Position numbers and translations under genes: made by a program. From assembly GCA_900155495.1 (NCBI GenBank), contig FTLJ01001285.1:1-27287 (forward strand): 27,287 nt of DNA. Reading direction: 5' to 3'. The notes beneath the pieces are model-generated. The model was not told where the DNA came from and ran no database searches. It was given only the letters and a program-made list of their open reading frames with translations. Source of the stretch: Porogramme epimiltina. Lineage: Eukaryota > Basidiomycota > Agaricomycetes > Polyporales > Polyporaceae. Of the stretch, positions 10,171-21,427 are shown one piece after another; positions within the stretch are counted from its first letter, which is position 1, and each line of letters opens with the position of its first letter.

Positions 10171-12289
10171 CACCATAAGGATCTCTAGTATGTTAATGTT
10201 GGAAGTTCGGACTCTCTTGTCGATTCTCGTGTCGTCTTCGGCTTGGTCACTCAGTAGTATCTACTATTCTCTCGTATATATCTACGTTCCTTCATGATAC
10301 ACATTTCTTTACCACATCGTACTGCTTATATACTCGGGTAGCACTACAATCCTAGTCTTCCCTTGCCACCATCCGCGCGCTTCCGTACAGCTGTAGGAGA
10401 TATTGCAGGCGTCGGTCGGGCATGCGGAGTGCGGATCACCGAGGCTCGTCCTGGCCCATCGGATGAACAGGCGCCCGTGACGTCATCAACAGTTCTGCAT
10501 CCACCCCAAAACGATACCTCATATGTACCTACTAGGTCTTTCGCACTTACTTGCTTAAAGCGAGCTGGGGAAGTGTCAGCAAGCATTGATCATAGATGCC
10601 ATGTATTAGAGAGCGTTTGACGTCACCATCGGGCTACTACTTACTTTGCGACATGAATGTATACGTCGCGGAGTTCTCAGTTTCTACGCCTGACAAGGGA
10701 ACGGACCCCCCTTCAGTAGGACCGCGGGATTGGGGTAAGGAATCGGTCTTGGGAGTCGAATTCCGTGTAGAGACGCACCTCAGGATCCACCGAAGGGTGT
10801 TTACAAGCTGCACGCGCTTGTCAGCATACACTAAGCATCGGCATACCCTTCATGACAGCGTGATAATGTTTGTCAGACATTCGCAGTGTTTCCCTACTTC
10901 CTACGACTGCGGGTTCGACGATGTCTAGATGGAGGGGGTTGTTAAGCCGAGCACAGAGTAGAACCCGTCTTTGTCTAGCGAAGCGGCAAGAAGCAGTCCG
11001 CGAGCCGAGGATGTGCCACGCCGCCTGGAGTGGCTATGTCTTCGCAGTGTCATGGACTGCTGTATTTGGGTGCGTGGGGGCCTTCTGGATGACGTGCTTC
11101 TGCTGCGAGTCGCTCTAGCAGTTAGGCACCGCGATCCCAGGTTTGAACTCAGGTTGGCCATGGACACCCACGAGACTTGAGTGTGAGTCTCTGGAGAATG
11201 CTAACTGCGAGTCGTTCGCACTCGTGCGTATGAGCGTTTTTACAGACGCTCACCTGGTATGGAGGGTCCTGGCGGATAGCATTGGTTACAGAATACGGTT
11301 TCGTCGCGTGTTAAGAACTGGTTTACGAGGCGGGGGTTCATGGTCAGCGACAGGCTATGTCAAAGTAAACGACCAGGAAAGGGCACAGAGCAGAAGACGT
11401 AGGGGGAGAGGATGGTTGCTTGCCATCCCCTTGAGACGTGTATGGGAGGAACCACTTCGAAGGGGCGGGGAAAGGGAACAAGGTGTAGGGAGAGGATAAG
11501 TGAAAGAAAGCGACGTACGGGGAAAACGCCGCGCACAATGCCGAACTCTCATTCCAACACAGGTCGTACCCTGATCCTCAGCACTCACAAATTCTCCAAC
11601 ATGTCCATCTTCGCGTGACGTGCGCAGAGGGATAGATAGTGTTTGAGAAAGGAATGGGCGAGGCTGACATTGAGTTTGCTTGGAAGGTACGTCCTTGGAA
11701 CATGGCTCTGTGGAGAGGGCATAAGCAGCGAAGTACACCCAGTTTGGGGACGAGGAACTGGTGTGCTGCTCACCGTCGATCGCCTCCATGGGGAGACCAC
11801 GAGGGAGGCCATTGGATGTCGGAGCCGCGACGTCTAGATGGCAGATGGCTAGCCTCTTCAAATTTACTCGCGCACCACTAATCGCGACCGGTGTAAGGAT
11901 GCCGGGTTGGCATAGGTCAGGAGCTCTCGGGAGTCGTCTTTACGCGTTGGATAGATGCTGTTCTATAGTGGAGAGTATGTGACACAGACATGCGCACACT
12001 GGTTCGGGAGGAGCTTCCAGAGTGTAACCCTGATCCGAAACTTCGTTGGACTCGGACATGATGATGTAAGAGCAAATGATAGTCACCGGTCAGCCGCCGG
12101 TCAGCCGCCAGCGCCGGTCAGCAATTTGTCAGCATGCGCTATTTCCCGGCGCTTCCCGGTCACTAATCAGTAGTCCGAGATGGCGCTTGGATTATCGCCC
12201 AGTTTCAACGCTTCTTTCTCTATGCAGCCTCCCACCATATCTCTGATGACGCTTTGAGCACAGTGTTGGCTTGCTATGCCGGGTGCATA
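10171..12289. other. Intergenic region between B and C, no confident gene
   Basis: After the B stop there is AT-richer 3' flank to about 10360. From about 10660 onward the DNA shows patchy similarity to 19650-20960, for example the near-identical blocks around 10983-11005 and 19923-19945 ending in AGCAGTCCGCGAGC. This is the left part of the segmental duplication. Minus-strand frames around 11344-11861 and 20223-20657 share a related stretch that could be the remnant of an older gene, but neither has a recognisable domain or a clean exon structure. Confidence 0.45.
12086..12122. repeat. CCGGTCAGCCG short tandem repeat
   Basis: Two perfect adjacent copies of an 11-mer (12086-12096 and 12097-12107) are followed by a partial third copy, CCGGTCAGC, at 12114-12122. 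It lies in the spacer upstream of C and has no evident function. Confidence 0.8.
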
Positions 12290-12747
12290 TGTCACGACCC
12301 GCATCGGCGTGTATCATGGACTGCGGCAAGGTGGCTTGGCGCTTCTACTTGATGGTCAAGTTTTTCTCTGCCGGTCACTTCGGGTCTTCCCCGCAGTCCC
12401 ATGACGTTGCCTTCCTTAGTAGGCAGCGTACTTACCCTGCAGCCACCACGATCTCCCTCTGTCCAGTATTTTCGTCGATCGCCTACCGGCCAGCACGGGT
12501 ACTTGGTCGTCGTCTCACTTGAATGAAACCGTTCCATGCAGTACCAGTGACATGCCGCTTCCCCCCTCACTTTCCTAAATCACATGCGAGGGTTTCCCCT
12601 CTCGAGGAGCCCTGGTACACGCCGCGCTCACAAAACGCGCGCATCGCCCTGTGGAGGACAGAACTCTAACAGTGGCATTGATGCGCGTGTTCATTGCAAG
12701 AGAGGTCGTGGCACCGACTCCATCCACGCTTTCTCCTCCCCACCATC
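12290..12747 (+). promoter_or_regulatory. Conserved upstream region of gene C
   Basis: Non-coding DNA here aligns with the region upstream of D (about 20960-21427). Matching blocks include GGCGCTTCTACTT, CAGAACTCTAA, TTCATTGCAAGAGAGG or its D counterpart, and the CT-rich stretch just before the ATG. Conservation across a diverged spacer suggests promoter or leader function, but shared ancestry alone could explain it. No clear TATA box was seen. Confidence 0.4.
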
Positions 12748-15700
12748 ATGTCCTCTACTCACTCATCGGTTGACATTCCTCTGCAGCTCATCACCTCTCC
12801 TACTCCATCAGGGGAGATCCCGGAAGCCCATGGGAGCGTGCGCGCGGAAGACGCTCCGTCAACGGCAGTGAGTTGGATTGTTAGTTTTTGTCCGACTAGG
12901 TGCTTACCTGGTTGTCATGTAGCAGCGACCTGGGAGCTCCTGTTCGAAGAACACCGAAGAATCCAATGCGATGTCCAAGAGGTCGAGGAAGGTGCGCACA
13001 CGATATCAACACTTTCTTGCCGTTCTTGCCGAGATGGAGAGGTACGATTGCTCGTCTGTAGTCTCGAAGACGTTGGGCGTCACCTGTCGGCGACCAAGCA
13101 ACCACGCCCCTATTGACTATGCGGGATTCTGGCTCGAGTGTCGGTGATCGCGATAACTCGCCGGCGGTGAGCATAACGATGTTTCAGGTGAGCACTCCGC
13201 TTGTCATACGGCAATATGCATCTATGGTATAAATTTGATCATGGCCTTCCCAGGATACTCCAACGTTGTTCGCGGAGAGTGCCAATGTGACCCTGCCCGA
13301 AGAGCCATCACAGGTACGCTCGTGATCGATACTAGAACGATTGTATTCTCGTCATGCTTACACAGGTAGTAGCCTCGTGTCGCCACTAGAAATGAATCGT
13401 TCAACGATCCTGAAAGGGACGACACAGTAGGTCAACATAATCAAGATCTTAGTCCGCCTTCGGAGATTCAGGTACGAAAGGGTGCCACAATGATTCCAGC
13501 GGCACTAGACTCATTACGTCGCGCTTCAATATTCCATAGAGCCCGCAGGATCGTAGGGATGATGGTGGCCATATAGTAAGTAGTCCATCCAATGTGTTGA
13601 GCTTAAGACATAGATCAATGCGGAATGCTGTTGTAGACAGACGATCAAGGAACGAATGGACAACAAGAACAGTTCCGGCTCCCTGGTCGGAATTATTTCA
13701 TCAAAGTCAGTGTCCATCATCACGACCATTTGATGCTTTTGTTGATCCTTCACGAAGGAGCTCATCACGGACGCATATACGGAGAAAGAAAAGGCGGAGG
13801 CATGGGATAAGGCATCGGAGACGGTGATGAAATACAGCGACGAGATGGTGGAGTATTGGAACAAGGAAATAGACGGACTTTTGACTTTCGTCAGTGTCTT
13901 TCTCCCTGGAAGTGCGAACATACGAAGGGCTTACCAGTGAATTGACGTGCAGGGGGGTCTGTTCTCGGCAATCTTGACCGCATTCAACGTCCTATCTTAT
14001 CCCCTCCTCCAACTTGCCCCAGCAGATCAGACAAATGCAATACTGGCGCGCATGTCCACCCAACTAGAGAGCTTTCACCTCAACCCTCCATTCGCCAACT
14101 CGACCGTAACCGCATTCAACGCTTCCCAGCTTCCATTCAAGCCGCCCGGATATGCGATCTGGCTCAACGCTCTTTGGTTCACGAGTCTCGTCTTCAGCCT
14201 CGCGTCGGCCACGATAGGGATCATCGTCAAGCAGTGGCTTAAGGAGTACATCACTGGACTATTTGGCACATCACGGGACATTGCACGCCGTCGACAAGAC
14301 CGATACGACAACTTGCAGAAATGGCACGTCGCAACCATTGTCGCCGCCATTCCGGTCCTCCTCCTCATTGCTGCGGTCCTCTTCCTTGCTGGACTCCTTG
14401 TCTTCCTGCACAGCATCAACCCCATTGTTGCGGTAGTCGTGTCCTTTTTCGTTGGTCTCTTGCTAGCGTTCATCACAAGCACTACGGTACTTCCAGGACT
14501 CTCCAGGTCGTGCTGCTACTACTCCCCCCAGGCACGAGCATTATTTCCCGTAGGAAATTCGGTTGTGTTTATCGTCGAGAATACTCTGGTAGCGCTTGTG
14601 AAAACCATATACGGCCTTTCTGATTGGATCATCGCGTTCGATGAGGTCCCACGCCCTTTCCGATGGCTCAATGATGGATTCCTGTCAAAGTTAAAGTACC
14701 CAGAATATTACAGATGGCGGTCGCCCCGCGTTTGGCGCGGCCGCGAAGTATCCACAGAGTCAGAAGCTGCCAGTCTCGACATCGACATCCTCGTCACCGC
14801 TTACTCTGCCACCCTCGAAATATCCGCCCTCAGTAATTCCATTGTCGCCCTTTCAGAAAGCACGGACACTGCCTTTTGGTACGAATACACCTCCAAACTC
14901 GAAGAAGCCGCCACCACCCTCTCTGGCCCACGGGAGCGGTGGCCTAAACCCGTTCTTGATGGTTTTGCAAGGACCATGGGAAACGTGATACTGCTCCTCG
15001 GAGGTGATACACAAGTGCGCGGCGGAAAAGATGTCGAAATCAAGGACGCAGTGCAGAAGTTCACCGATGAATTCCCCGAATTCTCGTTGCGGTCTGGCAA
15101 TGATCAAAACAACTTTCCCGAGAAGACGAGGTTGTGGGCGATGAAAGCAATATCTCGTATGCATTTGAGCGAGAGCGAGATGGCGTTTCCTCTCTGGGAC
15201 AACTTCGACATAAGCAATCCTGTTACCAGTAAGATTGGTACGTGCACTGTGCAGACCGTAGTCCGTGCACGACTCATCACTGATTGTGCGCATAGCTATA
15301 GTCGCAGCCGCACACCAATTGCGCTCCTTCGTCGAAAACCCCCATCTCACCTCCCCCCATCCACAACGAAACGTCGAGTGGGAGCTGAACTATGTGATTT
15401 CTCCCCCTCTGCGTATCATTGAGCAGCTTAGGGATGATTATGCAGTCTCGGGCGCGCTCGCAGGCGTCGATCCATTGGCCGCGGCTCGGGATGCACTGGG
15501 CTCCATACACAAGTTCTTGCTGGGAATGGATTGGAATAGCCCCCAGAGGCGTCAGGCTGCGGAGATTATGCATTACCACCCGATTCTCCGGTCCATTGTC
15601 CGAATTCATGGCAACGAACACACACGAGATCTAGTCACCCACACCTTAGTCGAAGCCCTAACGAGTGCGTTTTCGTGCCTCACCAACGTGGATGACTGGG

Positions 15701-15792
15701 AGAACATTATAACAACGAACTGGAAGGTTAGCGATTGCAGGAATATACTCGTCCAGCTGCGCTCCACAGTCGGGATATTGGGTTCGTCTTGA
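12748..15792 (+). CDS. DUF6535 membrane protein C, complete (830 aa)
   Basis: Ten inferred exons: 12748-12867, 12923-12991, 13062-13187, 13254-13313, 13373-13471, 13540-13575, 13637-13705, 13758-13889, 13953-15237 and 15296-15792. Every one of the first eight ends in phase 0, and the chain is open throughout. The ATG is chosen because the same start context and exon 1 recur in gene D. Residues 1-193 are hydrophilic, Ser/Pro/Gln-rich and probably disordered. Exon 8 (194-237) carries YSDEMVEYWNKEIDGLLTF. Predicted helices are at about 239-257, 304-328, 364-390 and 395-417, with SRSCCYYSPQ at 421-430. The remaining about 400 residues form the less hydrophobic tail, with QLRSFVENPHLTSPHPQR at the start of exon 10. 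It is probably an integral membrane protein; the cellular membrane and activity are unknown. It is paired with the tail-only gene E downstream. Confidence 0.9.
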
Positions 15793-16856
15793 GCAGATCA
15801 CGCGGATTCGGTCAGAGTGGCCTGTGTTTGTCCTCAGGAGGTGCGTCTAGTCGAGTGATTCAATGAACTAGTCCGTGCTCACATCAGTACAGAAGTACAT
15901 TGCGTAGACACACGTCTTTGAGGATGTCTCGACACTTTACATCGTTTTCTGGGGTCCATACCGTGCCGCCCCCTCGTGCACTTCCTTCATCACTTCGCGC
16001 CTTCAACTACTATATCATTCCATAACATATCCCAGAGTGCAGGACGCGTCCGAAGACAAGCTCTCACTTGAGTGAGGTGAGAGAGGCGAATGAAGGAATG
16101 TAGCGGCGAAGACGCTTGAGGGACAGGCATAGAACTTGAAGGTAAAGAACGAAGACGACGTACCTGGAGGCCGAAGAATCCAGTCCCGCACAGGATAGGC
16201 GTAGTATTTCCCGCTCCCCTTCGATGCGTCACGACGCCAAGATGTATTTGTGGATAGAGAGTGGCCGAGGGAAAGGCAAAATATTGCGCGCGCCGGGCCC
16301 TATGAGGTTAGTAGCGATGTCCAATCAGGGAGTTGTCCGTATAGTAGATAATAGAGAGTAGGCGTATGAGTAGGTCTCCGAGGACCGTGGGGTGGAACAG
16401 TAAGGAAGCTACTCCCTATCGCAGGCTAGGGACCTCCCCGACGCCGTCGCAGCGGTGTCTGAGATCGCCTCGGTTTGCGCGGGCTGCCAGTGGGGAGGGG
16501 ACGTGGCGTGGGAAATAAATACACTCGGGCCGGGTACGTGGGCTCAAGCCGACGTGCCGAGGCGGCGTATTCGGTCGGGTTCCAACATTGGTCCGAAAGC
16601 ATGCTTAACGCTCTCGTCCCAACTGTCATGGAAGGTTTTCAGCAAATGTCAGCTGCGCACAGTGATGCCGTGCCCCTCATACGACGAGGCCCACCGTGCT
16701 GCAGGCACGAGGCTTTAGCCTAGTGACGCCGTCGACCACCCCACACCTTTCCTTCTATCCCCAGGTTCCTCTCGCGCCAACCACACTGTCACATCGCGAC
16801 CGTCTCAGTGGATAGCTCTGAACACCACCGACAACGGTAGCCCTGAGGTTTGAGCG
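15793..16856. other. Spacer between C and E, no confident gene
   Basis: The C 3' flank matches the D 3' flank to about 16010. From about 16033 the sequence matches the DNA upstream of F (from about 25987). The minus-strand frames at 15990-16232 and 25833-26159 overlap this matching region and share a short peptide stretch, but have no recognised domain. The part at 16400-16856 probably includes the promoter of E. Confidence 0.4.
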
Positions 16857-17733
16857 ATGACAACAGTTTCGGTGAGCCCTTCTCAGCCTTGCCGCGCTTT
16901 CGGTGCATTGCTCTCTTTCCCTCCACATGTATTTACAACCATATAGGCAGGAAAAGCTCCCATGCGCGGGGAGATGTCCATCGATAAGTCAATCCGACGA
17001 AGCACCCTCCGCTCTATGTGCAGAGAGATCGACCAGGCAGACGCGGACGACGCATGGGACGAGATGTTTGAGGATGCATTCTGCGGAGAGGGCCCACACA
17101 TACAGGACGCGGCTGTCTACAAACTAGGTAAGGACAGTTCAGACCTTTGGCTCATTAGACGGAAAAATGGCTCATCGTACTCTCGTGGCGTAAGTTGCTA
17201 CTGTTGCTACGCACAGGTTGCGCTCGTTCGCCCAAGATCCCCTGCTCGGCTGCCCTGCTCGCCCACAGCGCAGTGTGCCGTGGGAGCTAGAGAAGGGGAT
17301 CGAGGGGCACCTCCGTGTCTTCGCGGCACTCGTAGAGCACCCGCCGACCACCGACGCTGTAATATCCATTAGCAAGACGGTCGCCGATGGCTTGAAGGTC
17401 GTAGAAGCGATTATCGCGACGATCGACTGGGACGGGTCAGCCCGGGACTCGGCCCTGGAGAGCGCTACTTACGCCCGGATCCTCGAGTGCGTGGAGCGCA
17501 TATTCGGTGCAGTCGACGTGTATGTTATCCTCAGGGACACCCGAACGCCTCTCGCAGAAGCATTGGCAAGGGCGTTTGTACGTGTCACGGAGAAGATCGA
17601 TTGGGGACACGCGGCTTTGGAGAGGGGGCGGGATCATAGGGCATGTAGAGAAAGTTTGTTGCGGCTGCGTTCGATGACTCTACCGAGTTCGCCTGGGGCA
17701 TTGAATGCCGAGATCTGTCGCATTCCTCCTTAA
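16857..17733 (+). CDS. Tail-only DUF6535 paralogue E (244 aa)
   Basis: Three inferred exons: 16857-16871 (MTTVS), 16947-17127 and 17195-17733. The protein corresponds only to the end of the main exon and the last exon of genes A-D. STLRSMCREID aligns with ALSSMSREID of A, the exon ends AVYKLG like THKIG/TSKIG, and the next exon reads VATVATHRLRSFAQDPLLGC. The intron between them is in phase 1 at the same place as in the full-length genes, so E derives from one of them. It uses an AAG acceptor, which is the choice that keeps the family frame. It lacks the membrane domain, and no hydrophobic helix of membrane length is apparent, so a soluble protein is likely. An in-frame TGA lies two codons before the ATG, which supports this start or a further upstream splice. 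Function unknown. Confidence 0.75.
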
Positions 17734-17739
17734 GTCCTT

Positions 17740-18763
17740 ATGCGCTTGAAGATGGAGATGGGGGTTGGGGAGAAGGACATGGACGCTATGTCGATAGAGG
17801 AAAAGGTGTGTCTTGTCCTGTCGTGCTCATTTCAGTGCTCATACGAGGGCTCTCCAGCACCATGTCGTTCAACTCTGGCGCACAAAGTACATGACCAACG
17901 CAGCTGGGCCGTCCGTGCCGAGCAACATGATGGGTGGGGCGCCGATGGCAGGCCTCCCGAACCGGATCATGATGAACCACGGAATGGGCACCCCGCTGAT
18001 GGGCTCCATGAACCCGCCCATGAACTGGGGCATGATGGGAGCCCCGCAGGGCACACCTAACGCGATGCAGCAGGTACGCTCTCCTCTCCTCCACCATCAT
18101 CTCGACAGTTCGCCTGACGTCATGGTGCGTCTGCGGATGCATGGCCAGTACCGCGCGACGATGCTCAATATGCACAATAAGCCACACCTACAGTGCCCGA
18201 TGCCCGATTCGGTCGGCTCTCCCTCCGCGGACGGGCAGGGCCGGCCGGGCGGCATGCCCGGTGGCCCGCCACCCGGCGGACCTCAGGCTCGCATGGGTCA
18301 ACAGAAGTCTCCGATGGTCGGCATGATGCCGCCGCCGCCGCCGTCCCCCGCGATGGCGAGCGAGGCACTCGGCACGAAGGTCGAGGACGGCTCGGGCGCG
18401 CCCAGCGGCCGCATGGACGCGTCGCCCCAGAACGCGCCAGGCGACAACCCCAGCAGCCCGCCCACGTCAGCGCCAACCCCCACACCCCATACTCCGAGCG
18501 CGTCCGGGATGACCGCGCCGTCGTCGTCCGCGATTCTGTCGTCGACGCCGACGCTGGCGCCCACACACCTGCACGCGCTCCCACAGCAGCAGCCGCTACC
18601 GCCAGCACCGTCGACACTGCCTGGGCCAGCGGACTCGTTCGACACGAGCATGGGGTTCCCGCTCGACCTTGACGCGGACTCGCTCGACTTCTTCACGGGC
18701 GAAACGAGCATCAACTTCGAGCGCGACTTCTTCGCGTGGTTCGACCCCGAGGGCGCGGCGTGA
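17740..18763 (+). CDS. GC-rich Met/Pro-rich frame, coregulator-tail-like, probably 5'-truncated
   Basis: An apparent ATG lies only six bases after the E stop. Exon 17740-17805 (22 codons) joins across a 52-nt intron (GTGTGT to CTCCAG) in phase 0 to a long frame from 17858. A second optional intron of 120 nt (18074-18193) is also in frame. The protein is low complexity: Met/Gly/Asn repeats such as MNHGMGTPLMGSMNPPMNWG, then Pro/Ser/Thr-rich stretches, then an acidic, aromatic end (LDFFTGETSINFERDFFAWF). This resembles the C-termini of fungal transcriptional coregulators of the Flo8/SSDP LisH type, but no LisH domain is present, so the assignment is weak. GC content and third-position G/C are far higher than in E. 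The six-base gap argues that this ATG is not the original start and that the gene was truncated by the array. Confidence 0.45.
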
Positions 18764-19649
18764 GCCCGCGGTCGCACGTGGGGCGGCGAGGCAGCGCGCG
18801 TCCCGCCGGAGGGACGTCGGAATCCTCAGAGGGTCCGTGCGCTGGGCGCCTCGCTGCAGCGCGCGGCACGACGGGGGGCTTCTTCGTCGCCGCCGTGCGC
18901 ACGAGCCAGCACCCCCGCCGCGCCCCGCCGCCCCCTCAGGCTAGACCGAATGGGGTCCATCATCGCCGTATTTATGACACGACAAAAAGCGTCGGACGGC
19001 GGACGCCACTCCGCCTACCTTCTGCCTTCTTCCCCCACTTCGAATGCGCCGTTACAGCCGCAGTGGCCGTTGCCGACCCCCCCGCCTTTCGAGGGCGTGC
19101 TGCCCAGGACTGCCCTATACGCTCGACGCCTGTCCTGCCAGTTGTAGGGCCCCGTATGCGACATTGACGAGTGCCATTCTCAGTGCTCCTAAGCCTACTC
19201 ACTCTCATACAGCGCCATTTCAGTCTCCTGTACTCAGATCCAACTTCCCATCTAGTCGCGCCTCATGTGTGTATTCACTTCCTCGCCTTCCGTACCCCTA
19301 TTATCACGATCGCCCGGCGTTACGTGTATCTACTGACTCCCAAATCTGTGCGCATTCACAGTATGCATCTTTTTGTCCTGTGTGTCACTCACAACTTTCA
19401 TAGATTGTTGTCTATCGACGTGTAATTACGTGCTAGTATCCTCGTTGGCACCCCACTATAGCCTGACTGATACTCTTACTTGACCTCCACTGCCCGCCAT
19501 GAACGACACTCGCGACATACTACCCACGACGATGACTCATGCTCTGATCTTCCATGCATGATTGCCTGCACCAAGCCCCAGCAGTAATGGCAATACGCAT
19601 CTGCTGCAAATGACATATCGACGAACTAGGGCTCACTTTGTGACATCTA
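18764..19649. other. 3' flank of the coregulator-like frame, no gene seen
   Basis: The first 190 bases remain very GC-rich, then composition falls to normal. Open frames here are short, overlapping and without recognisable domains. It probably holds the 3' untranslated region and spacer before duplication copy 2. Confidence 0.4.
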
Positions 19650-20959
19650 TGTGTATGTCTCGCTGCCACGTAGAGACCGTGGATTCAACGTCCGACAAGG
19701 GAACACCGCGCTACGGAACCGTAGGTTAGAAATGAGCTCTAAGTGCGAAGGGGTAGGAACGCACTTTACGACCCGCCAAACAAACGTTCACGAGCTACGT
19801 CGCGTGTATGCAAGGACACGCACCCAGTTCTCGGCGTGGGTAGACCTCGTAGAGCGCGAAGTTCACAGTGTTTGGATGGAGAGCTCACGAAGCCAACCGC
19901 GTGGTGGAACCGATCGGGTTTAGCGGAAAGGAGCAGTCCGCGAGCGCGCAACGAGGCTGTTGAACTGGTCCCTGGGTCCGTAGGGTGGTTGTTGAACGTT
20001 GGTTGCTGGAGCGCGGGACAGGCCTTGCCAGACGGGCGTTCTGGAAGTGCGAAAACAGACTTGGGGGACACCGAAGTAGAGCTGGGATGTGATTATAACA
20101 GGTACCGTCAGTCTCGGGATTAGAAACGTTCTACAAACACCCACCTGATATAGGGGGGTGGGACTATGATGCGATAACGTTTGGACTATAGAATGCAGCG
20201 TGGACGTGATTGAGTCGCTGATTCACGAAACGGGGCATGAGTAGTCGGGTAAGGGTACAAGGAAGAGAGGATAGGGAAGGATAGAATGATGAGCCGGGGA
20301 GGGGGCGGAAAGTTTCCCCGGTGTTATGCCATATGGGCAGCGCGGCATAGAAGGGGCGAGGAAAGAGAGAAAACGGCAAGGAAAAAAGAGAGTGCAGAAA
20401 GTTGCGTACCAGGAGATCGTCTCGCGCAACATCAACCGCTCATTCCAGCACCAGCCGCATCTTTGACCTACGGGCGCATAGCTTCTTCCACCTACTTCTC
20501 CGGGCGACGCGCGCAGTGGGGCGGACGGCTTCGAGGAGAGGCCCGGGCGAGCACCGTTGAGCACTCCGAAGATGCGTCGTTTGAGGATTGATCCTGGACG
20601 GATGCTGAGGAATGGCTGGAGGGCTAAGCGGTGTACATTGAGGAGAGCTAATCGCAAAGGGTATCCCTCGGGGGAAGACTATTGGGAATGACGACAGCCT
20701 TCGCGCTGGTTAATTGCCCACCGCGTCGAAGCAGCGCCAGTGGTAGGGCAACACGCGCTGCGAGCGCCACTCGCGCCATGCTACGCGCCCTCGTGGAGGG
20801 GGACATGGACCTGGTTTGCGTTTTATGGCGTCACGTCAGCAGGCGGCGCGAGTAACGGAAGCAGAGGGACAAGCAGCGATCGAGCGGTGGCAGAGAAACG
20901 GTCCACGGACAGTCTCCTCGCACTGGGCTCGCAGCCCCAGCCTTCCCGGACGACCGCGC

Positions 20960-21427
20960 GTCATGAACTGCGGCACGTCGGCGCTTCTACTTACATAATG
21001 GCCAAGTTGTCCTCCGCCGGTCAACTCGGACTTCCCCATAGTCCCACATGACGTTGCTTTCCTCGGTAGGAAGAGTACCTCGCGGCGACCACGATCACCT
21101 TCTGTTCGCCACGTTCGCATATCGCCCACTGGTCAGCATGGGTACTTGCTCGTCGCCTCGCTTGAATAAACCAAATTTCATGCAGTACCGTCAATGACTC
21201 TGTGCAGCTTTCCCCTTCACTTTTAAGTTCCTAAACCATCGGCCAAGGTTCTCTTATCGAGGAGCCCCGGTATACGCGCTCAGACAACGGGCGCATCGCA
21301 TTGCGGGTGACAGAACTCTAATAGTGGACGCCCCATGTACAGCCTGCGCACCCTTCCGTGCTATGCTTGCTCATTGCAAGAGAGGCCGCGACACCGACTC
21401 CATCCCCACTGTCTCCCCTCCATCATT
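20960..21427 (+). promoter_or_regulatory. Conserved upstream region of gene D
   Basis: It aligns with 12290-12747 upstream of C. Just before the gene, D has roughly 25-30 extra bases relative to C between the CAGAACTCTAA block and the CATTGCAAGAGAGG block. The ATG context (CCATCATTATG) is close to that of C (CACCATCATG). Confidence 0.4.

Larger units (their letters stand above)
10660..17733 (+). repeat. Segmental duplication, copy 1 (genes C and E)
   Basis: Order, orientation and flanking DNA match 19650-27287. Examples are the promoter blocks upstream of C and D, all ten exons of C and D, the 3' flanks after 15792 and 24485, and the shared flank beginning near 16033 and 25987 (AGAGTGCAGGACGCGT). 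Divergence is substantial in spacers and milder in exons, so the event is not recent. The left edge is approximate because similarity fades gradually. The right edge is at least the end of E; copy 2 runs off the window. Confidence 0.8.

Noticed and set aside
11095..11165. tRNA-like stretch with a box-B resemblance (GGTTTGAACTC)
   Set aside because: No complementary T-stem, D-arm or acceptor stem could be folded around it.
11344..11861. 168-residue minus-strand frame related to one at 20223-20657
   Set aside because: The similarity follows from the segmental duplication; the frames are not conserved in register and show no domain.
18165..18777. Long frames on both strands opposite the coregulator-like exon
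   Set aside because: Shadow frames caused by very high GC content; Arg/Ala-rich translations with no family signal.
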